From Bacillota bacterium (GTDB taxonomy: Bacteria > Bacillota > Clostridia > Acetivibrionales > DTU013), in assembly GCA_023411575.1 (NCBI GenBank), contig JAEYOP010000040.1, positions 434,001 through 498,000 of the forward strand: 64,000 nucleotides of DNA, read 5' to 3'. The notes below the pieces were generated by a model. It made no database searches, was not told the DNA's origin, and saw only the letters and a program-made list of their open reading frames with translations. The translations under genes were made by a program, and so were the position numbers. How positions within the stretch are numbered: position 1 is the first letter of the stretch; the number at the start of each line of letters is the position of its first letter. This document shows, piece by piece, positions 24,285 to 31,747 of this stretch.

Positions 24285-24839
24285 ATGGCCGAACCTCTTT
24301 ATACGACGGAAGAACAGATCAAACAAATGCGGGAGGAACTGGAAAGGGCGAAGAACCGGGAGACCGCCGGCCGGCAAGGTACAGACCGGAAGGCCATGAG
24401 CCGGAAAAGGCTCCTTCTTTCCCCGCCTTTTTCAGGCAGGCTTATTCGCCAACTGCTGTTCTGGGCCACGACCGCCTTTCTTATTTACGTCCTGGTCACG
24501 GTCCTGGCGGCGAAAAGCCGGGGGGAAATCCCCAGCTTGCTGGGGTATCAGCTGTATGTGGTGGAAACCGGCAGCATGTCGCCGACCTTGAAGCCGGGCG
24601 CTGTGATCCTTTCGAGAAAGCCCGCCGACGCCGGCGCGCTGGACCGGAATAAGATCGTCACCTTCCGGATGAAAAACGGCTCCGTCGTGACCCACCGCAT
24701 CATTGAAGTACTGATGGACGACCGGGGCGGCGTCCTTTACAGGACCAAGGGGGACAATCCCGTCAACTCGCCCGATCCCGAGCTGCTGGAGCCCGGCAGG
24801 GTAATAGCGGTTCTGGTGGTGAAGATTCCCCTGACCTGA
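24285..24839 (+). CDS. sipW: SipW-type signal peptidase I
   Basis: A 184-aa protein of family S26B, the ER/SipW type. ATG at 24285, GGAG upstream. An unusual charged cytoplasmic extension (residues 1-50) comes before a membrane segment (about 54-75). Ser97 in ETGSMSPTLKPG is the nucleophile. His137 in VVTHRIIEV replaces the Lys of ordinary bacterial enzymes, and Asp157/Asp163 in KGDNPVNSPD complete the site. There is no clear C-terminal membrane segment. It should process the two TasA-like neighbours on the outer face of the membrane. Confidence 0.88.
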   Translation: MAEPLYTTEEQIKQMREELERAKNRETAGRQGTDRKAMSRKRLLLSPPFSGRLIRQLLFWATTAFLIYVLVTVLAAKSRGEIPSLLGYQLYVVETGSMSPTLKPGAVILSRKPADAGALDRNKIVTFRMKNGSVVTHRIIEVLMDDRGGVLYRTKGDNPVNSPDPELLEPGRVIAVLVVKIPLT

Positions 24840-24951
24840 GCGGATCGCCGGGGAACGGTGGAATCGTCTTGGAAAGGCGGAAGCGCCGGAAAAAGGCGGG
24901 AACCCCGTGGGATGACGGGAGCTCCGGAAAAGGTGGAAGGAGTTTACCGAA

Positions 24952-25947
24952 ATGGATGAGAAGCCATCGCAGGCTGTGCAGAAACCGACAGGAAACGCTG
25001 TTTATATGGAAAACCTTTCCTCTGTAGAGATGGTTTCTGGGGAGCTGAAAGGCTTATCCCCCATCCTGAGCGAGATCAGCCTCTCCCTGAACGGAGGCGA
25101 GTCCTGGGGCTTTTGCGGAAGCTCCTCCTTCGAGGTCCGGCTGCTCCTGGAGATCCTGTCCAACATCAAGCCCTACGGAAACGGCACCTGCAAACTGGCC
25201 GGCATCGGCATGATGCGCCGCAAGCGCATTATCCTGCCCCACGTGTTTTATATCGGGAACGCGGGGATGGTTTACAACAATATGAATGTGCTCGAGTTTT
25301 TGATGTTTGCCACCGCAAAAAGCCCCGAGGATACGGTGGAACGGCAGAGCCGGATTTTTGAATATCTGATCCGGATAGGACTGGGCAATATTTCGCTGAC
25401 TCCGGTGAACACCCTCTCCAGGGAGCAGAAGGCCGTGGTGGTTCTCTTGGTGGCTGCTCTCTCGGACAGCCGCCTGGTGGTTTTCAATTTTCCCGATTAC
25501 CGGTTTGACGATGTCCAGTGCGGCGCCATCTCGGACATGGCCCGGTTGATCCGGGAGAACAACAGGGCCCTTGCCGTCGGGACGCTGAGCGGCGGTTTGA
25601 TCGAAGCGGCCTGTACCCATATCGCCCTTTTGCAGGAAGGAAGAATCCTTCACCAGGGACCCGTCGGAGTATTCAGGGAAACCCGGGATACCCTCCTTCT
25701 CACCGTATGGGACAAGGACCTGGCCCTGTGGGCGGACCGGCTGAAAGCGGATTTCCCGCAATACGGGTACAGGATACGGGACGGCGAGATGGCCATCAGC
25801 AGCGGTGGCAGCAGCGAGAGGGACGCCGGGATTGTTTACAGGAAGCTGGTCGGAGCGGGCTTTTATCCCCAAAAGGTGGTCGTCAATCCGAAGACGGTCA
25901 GCAATGCGTGCGAGGAAGTATTAGGTTCCCATGATATACAGGAATAG
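24952..25947 (+). CDS. Degenerate ABC-type ATPase subunit
   Basis: A 331-aa protein; AAGGAG is 8 bases before the ATG. The overall plan is that of an ABC nucleotide-binding subunit: an N-terminal beta region, a P-loop position at 53-69, a signature at 155-160 (LSREQK for LSGGQ), a Walker B position at 174-183 and a final IALLQEGRILHQGP strand. The P-loop reads GFCGSSSFE instead of G-x-x-G-x-G-K-S/T, and Walker B reads RLVVFNFPDY without the Asp-Glu pair. Both ATP-binding motifs are therefore lost and it is unlikely to hydrolyse ATP. It overlaps the permease gene by 17 bases, so the two are coupled and probably form a complex. Confidence 0.75.
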   Translation: MDEKPSQAVQKPTGNAVYMENLSSVEMVSGELKGLSPILSEISLSLNGGESWGFCGSSSFEVRLLLEILSNIKPYGNGTCKLAGIGMMRRKRIILPHVFYIGNAGMVYNNMNVLEFLMFATAKSPEDTVERQSRIFEYLIRIGLGNISLTPVNTLSREQKAVVVLLVAALSDSRLVVFNFPDYRFDDVQCGAISDMARLIRENNRALAVGTLSGGLIEAACTHIALLQEGRILHQGPVGVFRETRDTLLLTVWDKDLALWADRLKADFPQYGYRIRDGEMAISSGGSSERDAGIVYRKLVGAGFYPQKVVVNPKTVSNACEEVLGSHDIQE

Positions 25948-27352
25948 CTATTTCAGCAAGGAGCTGCGCCAGGCATATATTGAAAACAGGATCGGCACGA
26001 AAAGGAAGCTTGCCTTTGCGTTCTTTCTGGGCCTGATCTCCTTTGCCGTCCATTTCACGCTGCAGACCCTGACCGAATCCGTCCTGTCCGATGTCGCCCC
26101 CCACCTCATGCAGCCCAGCTATTTCTCCACGGTCTACACTTACAACATGGCGGCGTTCGTTTTATATGTCCTGTATTTTACCCTTTTCTACGACTATATG
26201 TCCTTTTCCGAGATCCGGAAAAACAGATGGTACCTGTTGGTGAAAATGTCCTACAAGCCGCTGCGGATGATCGGCTCCAAGCTGGCCGCCTCCGCCTGGT
26301 CGATCTGCACCATTTATGCCACCGGCTTCGCTTTTATCCTCTTTCTGACGGTATTCCTCAAATACCGTTTCCTTCCGGCCTACCTGCCCGCCCTTTTTTT
26401 CGCCGGGCTGACGGACCTGCTTGTTTTCACCGTTGCTGCCATGGCCGCCTCCCTCTATATCCGGAGCTCCACCACGGCCCGGTATTTGCTCCTGCTCCTG
26501 GCGGCTTTCCTCCTGTTCCTGAGGCAGGTGCTCGGGTACCATGCCCTGGTCACGGACCGGATCGCCATGCAGAATCTGCTGAACCTGCTGGACTTTCACA
26601 AAAGCCTTTACCTGCCCGCCGCGGGAGGGATCGTTCTGGCAAGCCTGGCCATCTGCTTTCTGAAAGCGGGCAGTGTGGCAAATTACTACAGCATTCCGTT
26701 TGACATGCAGGGATATACTCTGCCCGAAGGGAAAAAGCTCGTGCGGGTCGAAGAAAGGACGGGGAGAATCCTTCCGTTGTCCGGAAGGGATACCGCCGGC
26801 ATCCGGAGCAGAATCCTGGACGCCGCCGTTACCGCGTCCCTGATCCTGCTGATTCTCTCCGCCCTTGCATTCAATGTTTTCATTCTGCTCCTGTCCGCCT
26901 CCCAGCCCGGAAGGGAGGTCACCATCCGGGGCGTCATTCCCTACGTGTTCCAATCCGATACCATGGAACCGGCCATCATGAAAAACGACCTGGCCTATTT
27001 CAAGAGAATCGACGCCCGGGAGAACGTCGGAACCGGGGATATTGTGCTCTTCCTGGAGAAGAATGTGGTTTATGTGGAGCGTGTCGCGGAGCAGAGGGGG
27101 AATTCGTTTCTAGTCGATATCGACAAATACCCGCCCATGTCCCAGACCGGGGTGATGCGAAAAACCGTGGACCGTTCCGCCATCTACGGCCTTTTCACCC
27201 ACTCAAACCGTTGGTTGGGCGCCCTGATCCTGTTTGCAAACACCATTTTCGGCAGGCTGGCGTTTCTGTTCGGGCCGGCCCTGCTCCTCTTTTTCTACCA
27301 GCCTGTCAAAAATGTCCTTTCAAGAAACATTCAGAAATATATGGATGAATGA
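25931..27352 (+). CDS. ABC-type permease fused to inactive signal-peptidase-like domain
   Basis: A 473-aa membrane protein. Residues 25-245 hold about six hydrophobic segments arranged as an ABC-2-like permease. A further segment at about 297-322 leads to an outer domain (about 334-425) with the S26 peptidase plan: VFQSDTMEPAIMKNDLAYFK aligns with the Ser box of SipW, then GDIVLFLEKNVVYVERV, then two more hydrophobic segments (428-458). The catalytic Ser position is Thr344 and the His position is Val382, so the peptidase fold should be inactive. It may hold or present uncleaved SipW substrates while the permease part moves or anchors them. No named family comes to mind. Confidence 0.78.
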   Translation: MIYRNSYFSKELRQAYIENRIGTKRKLAFAFFLGLISFAVHFTLQTLTESVLSDVAPHLMQPSYFSTVYTYNMAAFVLYVLYFTLFYDYMSFSEIRKNRWYLLVKMSYKPLRMIGSKLAASAWSICTIYATGFAFILFLTVFLKYRFLPAYLPALFFAGLTDLLVFTVAAMAASLYIRSSTTARYLLLLLAAFLLFLRQVLGYHALVTDRIAMQNLLNLLDFHKSLYLPAAGGIVLASLAICFLKAGSVANYYSIPFDMQGYTLPEGKKLVRVEERTGRILPLSGRDTAGIRSRILDAAVTASLILLILSALAFNVFILLLSASQPGREVTIRGVIPYVFQSDTMEPAIMKNDLAYFKRIDARENVGTGDIVLFLEKNVVYVERVAEQRGNSFLVDIDKYPPMSQTGVMRKTVDRSAIYGLFTHSNRWLGALILFANTIFGRLAFLFGPALLLFFYQPVKNVLSRNIQKYMDE

Positions 27353-27386
27353 TCGAATCCATCCCTCCTTTCGATACAGGCCGCCC

Positions 27387-28622
27387 CTATTGCGAGGCCA
27401 GCCGCTTTTCTCCTGTCAACTCCTGAATCGGCTTGATATTCTGGGTCACTTCCAGGATGCCCAGGAATTCGTTCCGGTCGTTTCGCACCGCAAAGTACCG
27501 GATGTATACGAACTGTCCTCCCAGCTTGATCCAGAAATCCTCATGGTCCTTCCTTCCGGCTTTCAGATCCTCGACGATTTTCTCCACGATATGGACGCTG
27601 GCCGGCGGATGGCAGTTTTGAACCAGCCTGCCGATAACGGCCCGGGTTCTCGGAAAGATTCGTTCCTTCCCCTGGGAGAAATACTTCACCACGCCGTCCT
27701 TATCCACAAAGGTGATGTCCACAGGCATCGTGTTCAGCATGGCGCCGATTTCCTCCGGGGTCAGTATTCCGGTGTCGAATTTGATATGGCCGGCAGGGAA
27801 CGGCTTTTCCTCCGATGCCGCTCCTTCTCCCTTCCCCGCCGCATTTTCCCTGGCAGGCTGCCATTTCCCCTTTGGGGTAGTAAGGCAGTAGCCTATTTCG
27901 GCGCTTTCCGCTTCGATTTTCTGCCACTCATCCTCCGTAAGGGTATCCAGTACCATCGGGAATAAAATATTTTCTTCCTTGAAGATCATTTCCTTTACTC
28001 GGTTGACAGCCGCATCCGCCTTTTCCGTCAGCAGTTCCTTTTCGCCCCGATTATTCTGCAGCAATTCCCTGGCCTCTTTGATCTGCCTCCGGATTTCATC
28101 GTCCACGCCCCACATGACTTTCGGCGGAGCGGTTATGCCGTACTTCTCCATAAAGGGGAACAGCAGGTTTTCCTTTCTCAGATAATGTTTGTCAACCTCC
28201 CAGAGCTGGCGGAAGCCCTCCTCGAGCTTTCGAACGCTTTCTTCCGCCCCGCCGTGCTTGAATGCTTCCAGCTCCGGCTTCAGCTTCCCGTCGATCAGCT
28301 TTTCCAGCTCCCTGTTCTCCAGCTTGAAGGTGTGAACCGGATGTCCCGGGGTCTCCTCCGGCTTCCGGGGTCTGTGAATCTCTTCGATGGACCCTTTAAA
28401 AACCGCCGCGTGGACATCGCACAGCCTTTGGATCTCCTCCACCGGCATCCCGTTCATGATCAGCCCCTGCTCCATTTCCGAAATCTCCGAAGGAGAAATC
28501 CCCTGGATCAACTCTTCAAAGCGAGGTTTGATTTCCTCCACACTTTTGCCGTTGTGCAATTCCGTAATAAGCTCCTTCAGCACCGCCTGCCTGTATTCCC
28601 GGTTGTTGATATACTCACTCAT
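27387..28622 (-). CDS. DUF438/hemerythrin/PAS protein
   Basis: A 411-aa cytoplasmic protein. Residues 1-80 match DUF438 (REYRQAVLKELITELHNGKS). Residues about 95-235 form a hemerythrin HHE-type helical bundle with HPVHTFKLENREL, WEVDKHYLRKENLLFPFMEK and KEENILFPMV supplying His and Glu ligands for a di-iron site. Residues about 285-400 are a PAS-type domain (ITFVDKDGVVKYFS, NCHPPASVHIVEKIVED, FLGILEVTQNI). It probably senses oxygen, NO or redox state. The DUF1858 gene upstream is in the same operon, and the upstream region carries three operator-like palindromes. Confidence 0.9.
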   Translation of the reverse strand: MSEYINNREYRQAVLKELITELHNGKSVEEIKPRFEELIQGISPSEISEMEQGLIMNGMPVEEIQRLCDVHAAVFKGSIEEIHRPRKPEETPGHPVHTFKLENRELEKLIDGKLKPELEAFKHGGAEESVRKLEEGFRQLWEVDKHYLRKENLLFPFMEKYGITAPPKVMWGVDDEIRRQIKEARELLQNNRGEKELLTEKADAAVNRVKEMIFKEENILFPMVLDTLTEDEWQKIEAESAEIGYCLTTPKGKWQPARENAAGKGEGAASEEKPFPAGHIKFDTGILTPEEIGAMLNTMPVDITFVDKDGVVKYFSQGKERIFPRTRAVIGRLVQNCHPPASVHIVEKIVEDLKAGRKDHEDFWIKLGGQFVYIRYFAVRNDRNEFLGILEVTQNIKPIQELTGEKRLASQ

Positions 28623-28728
28623 GCTATCCCTCCCTGCACCTTGCTCTTTACTTCGTGCTCTTTGCTCACCGTGTCTTAATCCTATGTTGTATCCGCTTTA
28701 TATCCCTATGTTCTTTGCTCATTATTCC

Positions 28729-28953
28729 CTACTCTTTGATGCTGTAACCTTTTTCTGTAAAGACCTCTTTGATCCGGTTCAAGTCGATCCCTTTCATGGC
28801 CGCTCCTTTCGGAATGGTCATAAACCGGCCCACCGTGTTCAGCGAAGCCGCCTTTGTGATCTGCTCAAAACCCAGCTCTTCCATTATTCCGATGATCTGC
28901 GGGTTCTCCCTGCACAGCTCGTATACCGTCTTTGTCAAATCAACCGTAGCCAT
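28729..28953 (-). CDS. DUF1858 domain protein
   Basis: A 74-aa protein. ATG at 28953 with GGAGGG. The sequence VDLTKTVYELCRENPQIIGI, then MEELGFEQI, is the DUF1858 signature, a small helical domain often found with or fused to hemerythrin/DUF438 proteins. A single Cys lies near residue 16. It is 106 bases upstream of the DUF438 gene and shares its promoter region. The function is unknown; a redox role is likely from the company it keeps. Confidence 0.85.
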   Translation of the reverse strand: MATVDLTKTVYELCRENPQIIGIMEELGFEQITKAASLNTVGRFMTIPKGAAMKGIDLNRIKEVFTEKGYSIKE

Positions 28954-29012
28954 TGAAATCCCTCCTTCTTTCACTCTGCCTCAATCATACAAAATTATCG
29001 CCCAAAATACTG

Positions 29013-29088
29013 TGATCCAGGTCATATTTTAATTTAATAAAAAACGACCTAGATCGTATTTTATTTTAATAAAAAACGACCTAGGTCA
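29013..29088 (-). promoter_or_regulatory. Three operator-like palindromes in a 32-bp tandem array
   Basis: TGATCCAGGTCA (29013-29024), CGACCTAGATCG (29045-29056) and CGACCTAGGTCA (29077-29088) have centres exactly 32 bp apart. They are separated by near-identical AT-rich 20-mers ending in AATAAAAAA. The consensus TGACCTAGGTCA is a two-fold palindrome, fitting a dimeric regulator such as the adjacent Crp/Fnr protein. The array lies between the regulator gene and the DUF1858-DUF438 operon. Confidence 0.7.
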
Positions 29089-29110
29089 TTTTTAACCCGG
29101 GCCGTTTGCT

Positions 29111-29839
29111 TTATATCTGCTCTTTCAGTTTTTCCAGATCCAGAATCCGTATCTTTTTATTGCCTATCATTTCAATGACGCCTTCCTCCTGCAGCAATCC
29201 CAGCTTTCTACTCACCGTTTCCCTGGCCGTGCCGATGTAGTTTGCTATACCTTCCCTGCTGAGCGGGAGGTCCACCAGCAGGCTCCCCTCGTGCTGCCTT
29301 CCGTATTTCGCGGCAAAGTCCAGGAGAACCGAATGGATGCGGGACTCCACGTTTTTGGTCCCCATGCTCTGAACGGCATTCTCCAGCCGATCCAGGCGAT
29401 CGGAAAGCTCCTCCACGATCTTGATCCCGATTTCGGGATAATTCCGCAGAAGCTCCCGGAAGTCCTGCTTATGGATCATGCACACGTTTGTGGGTTCCAG
29501 CGCCTCCACATTGAAGCCGGCTTCCCGGTTCTTCAAAAGGTTTTTCTCGCCAAAAAAGTCTCCCTCCGAAAAGATGTACAGGATTTGTTCCTTTCCCTCG
29601 GCAGTATACTTGAATACCTTTACCTGTCCGCTATTGATAAAGACCAGATTCTCGGGACAACTGCCCTCCGTCAGGATCAATTCGCCTTTTTCATAGCTCC
29701 GCCTTTTGATCAATCCGGCTACCTGCTTGATTTCCTCCGGGTTCAATCCGGAGAATACCGGTACCCTGCGGGCGCAGAGCTTATGCTGGCAGCTTTCGCA
29801 GCCGCAGAACGCTTCTTTGTTTATACTGATCCCCCCCAC
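29111..29839 (-). CDS. Crp/Fnr family regulator with N-terminal Cys cluster
   Basis: About 242 aa. The N-terminus has CGCESCQHKLC, a Cys cluster placed like the FeS ligands of FNR. A cyclic-nucleotide-binding beta-roll follows (about 20-140: YEKGELILTEGS, IFSEGDFFGEKNLL), then a long dimer helix and a Crp-type winged helix (SREGIANYIGTARETVSRKL). The start is unclear: GTG at 29839 and TTG at 29845 are in frame, but the likely sigma-A -10 at 29847-29852 puts the transcript start right there, so the mRNA may be leaderless. It likely senses oxygen, NO or redox stress and controls the hemerythrin operon next to it through the 32-bp array. Confidence 0.85.
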   Translation of the reverse strand: MGGISINKEAFCGCESCQHKLCARRVPVFSGLNPEEIKQVAGLIKRRSYEKGELILTEGSCPENLVFINSGQVKVFKYTAEGKEQILYIFSEGDFFGEKNLLKNREAGFNVEALEPTNVCMIHKQDFRELLRNYPEIGIKIVEELSDRLDRLENAVQSMGTKNVESRIHSVLLDFAAKYGRQHEGSLLVDLPLSREGIANYIGTARETVSRKLGLLQEEGVIEMIGNKKIRILDLEKLKEQI

Positions 29840-29846
29840 AAGCAAT

Positions 29847-29875
29847 ACTATACTAGCTATTTATACCGATTTCAA
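29847..29875 (-). promoter_or_regulatory. Sigma-A promoter of the Crp/Fnr gene
   Basis: On the minus strand TTGAAA (29875-29870) and TATAGT (29852-29847) are 17 bases apart. The expected transcript start, about 29840, is at the first possible start codons of the gene. Confidence 0.55.
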
Positions 29876-29949
29876 TCAATATCCTTTCGTTTGCAGCATT
29901 TCAGGCCGGAATTCATTTTATATGCCGGTGCTCTTTCCTCTCCGGAAAG

Positions 29950-31359
29950 CTATCGGATGCAAAACACATGGGCAATAGGCGTTTCCCCGGTTATTGCTCC
30001 ATCCGGGAGCTTTACCGTCACTCCGCCCGCGTCCGGATCACAGTCTAGCTTCCCGGGATATCCCATCAAGGTTACCTCCCTTACCTTTCCCTCATAGGGA
30101 ATCCTGACCGTCGTATTGACAGGCGTTCTGTCGCTTTCATATTTCAGGAAGCAGTATACGGCATTGTCTTTGCGCGTAAAAGCAAAATTCCCTTTGCTGT
30201 AGGGCTTGCATACCCTTGTGCCGTATATCCCTTCTCCATATTTCTTCATCCACGCCCCGATTTTCTTTATCCGCGAGACCGCTGTGGCGGGGAGGCGTCC
30301 GTCGGGCTGTGGACCCACATTCAGGATCAGGTTGCCCCCCTTTGCGACAACGTCGATCAGCATATGCAGCAGCTGTCTGGCCGTTTTGTATTCGTCCTCA
30401 TATTTAAAGGAATAAGAGGTACCCATGGTAATGTTGCTTTCCCATGGCACCAACATCGGCTTCTCCGGGATCATCTGCTCCGGAGTGATATAATTCTCAT
30501 AGGGTCCCCCTACCGCGCGATTGACCGCTATCAGCCACGGCTGCAATTCGCGCGCTTTTGCGATCACCTCTCCGAGGCGGATATCCTCTCCGCTTTGCTC
30601 AGCCACCCAGCCGGCGTCAAGCCACAGCATGTCAATGCGCCCGTAATTCGTTATAAGCTCCAGGATCTGCTCATGGGTAAATTCCACAAACTTCTTCCAG
30701 AGCCAGGGGTATTTCCCGGGATCATAGGAAGGACCGCGCCACATGTTCGTTCCCCTCGTCATGCCCGTGGCCCAATAATACGGGGAATGCCAGTCCGCCT
30801 TGGAAAAATAGGCCGCTATGGAGATCCCTTCTGCTCTGAAAGCATCAAACAGCTGTTTGCAAATATCCGCATTTTTGTTCCGGTGGAAGGGACATTCCTT
30901 CCCGGTAACGCTGTAATCCGTCGTATGGGTGTCCCACATACAGAAACCGTCGTGATGCTTCGTAGTAAAAACAAGATACCGGAAGCCGCCTTCGCCGGCC
31001 AGCTCGGCCCATAATTCCGGCTGGAAGCGGATCGGGTTGAACGTCCTGTTCAAATTGAAATAGTGCCTTTTAAATTCTTCTCCATTCTCTTCCCAATCGA
31101 TCCCGCTGCGGGACCAGTCCGCGTCGTAATCGCTCAACGCCCAGGATTCGATTACCCCGATCTGGGAATAGGGGCCCCAGTGCATCATCAGTCCCAGTTT
31201 CTGGTCCCTGAACCATTCAAGCCGTTCCAGCAGCAACGGATCCTCCGGTATGACATATTCGTCCTCGCTGCTGTGATTATGGATGCCGTTCATGACCATT
31301 TCTTCCCGGGTCGCTTCCCTGTCGCTCCCGCTTGCTTTCTCTTTCAAATCTTCCCTCAA
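29950..31359 (-). CDS. Alpha-L-fucosidase, family GH29
   Basis: A 469-aa enzyme that removes terminal alpha-L-fucose by a retaining mechanism. LGLMMHWGPYSQ, VFTTKHHDGFCMWDT (about 131-145) and IDMLWLDAGW, whose Asp248 is the expected nucleophile, are GH29 hallmarks. A beta-sandwich follows from about 370. There is no signal peptide, so it acts inside the cell on imported oligosaccharide. The TTG at 31359 overlaps the upstream stop codon (TTGA) with GGGGGTGGG before it; ATG at 31293 is an alternative. It is the last gene of the run that begins with the Lpl-type importer, which fits a role in breaking down what the importer brings in. Confidence 0.9.
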   Translation of the reverse strand: MREDLKEKASGSDREATREEMVMNGIHNHSSEDEYVIPEDPLLLERLEWFRDQKLGLMMHWGPYSQIGVIESWALSDYDADWSRSGIDWEENGEEFKRHYFNLNRTFNPIRFQPELWAELAGEGGFRYLVFTTKHHDGFCMWDTHTTDYSVTGKECPFHRNKNADICKQLFDAFRAEGISIAAYFSKADWHSPYYWATGMTRGTNMWRGPSYDPGKYPWLWKKFVEFTHEQILELITNYGRIDMLWLDAGWVAEQSGEDIRLGEVIAKARELQPWLIAVNRAVGGPYENYITPEQMIPEKPMLVPWESNITMGTSYSFKYEDEYKTARQLLHMLIDVVAKGGNLILNVGPQPDGRLPATAVSRIKKIGAWMKKYGEGIYGTRVCKPYSKGNFAFTRKDNAVYCFLKYESDRTPVNTTVRIPYEGKVREVTLMGYPGKLDCDPDAGGVTVKLPDGAITGETPIAHVFCIR

Positions 31360-31694
31360 TCTTTCCCACCCCCAAGAAAAAAGTCCTTATTGCGCGCATA
31401 TTGAACCCGGTACACCCGGGTGTCCTGCGTCAGGGTCTGCCGGAGCCAGAACGGCAGCTCCTCCCAGTCCCATTCCGTTTTGCCCTGCCTGCGTCCGTCC
31501 TCCAGATACTCTTCGGCTTCCAGGTACAACCTTTTCAGGACGGCCGACCGGTGAATGAAACAGGGCGCCGGATCATTAAAAAGCTCCATGCTTTTGTTCA
31601 AAATATGGTCCTCCGGGACAGGGAGGTCCGTAATCCGCCCTGTGTAAATCCTCTTTTCCTCCCGGCCCAATAACCGGATTTCGGCATTTTTCAC
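31356..31694 (-). CDS. Small hypothetical protein
   Basis: A 112-aa protein. GTG at 31694 with GGGGAGGAAG is chosen; a GTG at 31751 overlaps the CcdA-like stop codon but has no ribosome site. The sequence is charged and Trp-containing (TEWDWEELPFWLRQTLTQDT) with no signal peptide, membrane segment or known motif. It sits between a CcdA-like gene and the fucosidase, and its stop overlaps the fucosidase start, so translation is probably coupled. I do not recognise the family. Confidence 0.65.
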   Translation of the reverse strand: MKNAEIRLLGREEKRIYTGRITDLPVPEDHILNKSMELFNDPAPCFIHRSAVLKRLYLEAEEYLEDGRRQGKTEWDWEELPFWLRQTLTQDTRVYRVQYARNKDFFLGGGKD

Positions 31695-31747
31695 CGTGCT
31701 TCCTCCCCGCTCCGCAGTCTTCGAAAATTCTTTGACGCCGTCCCTGT

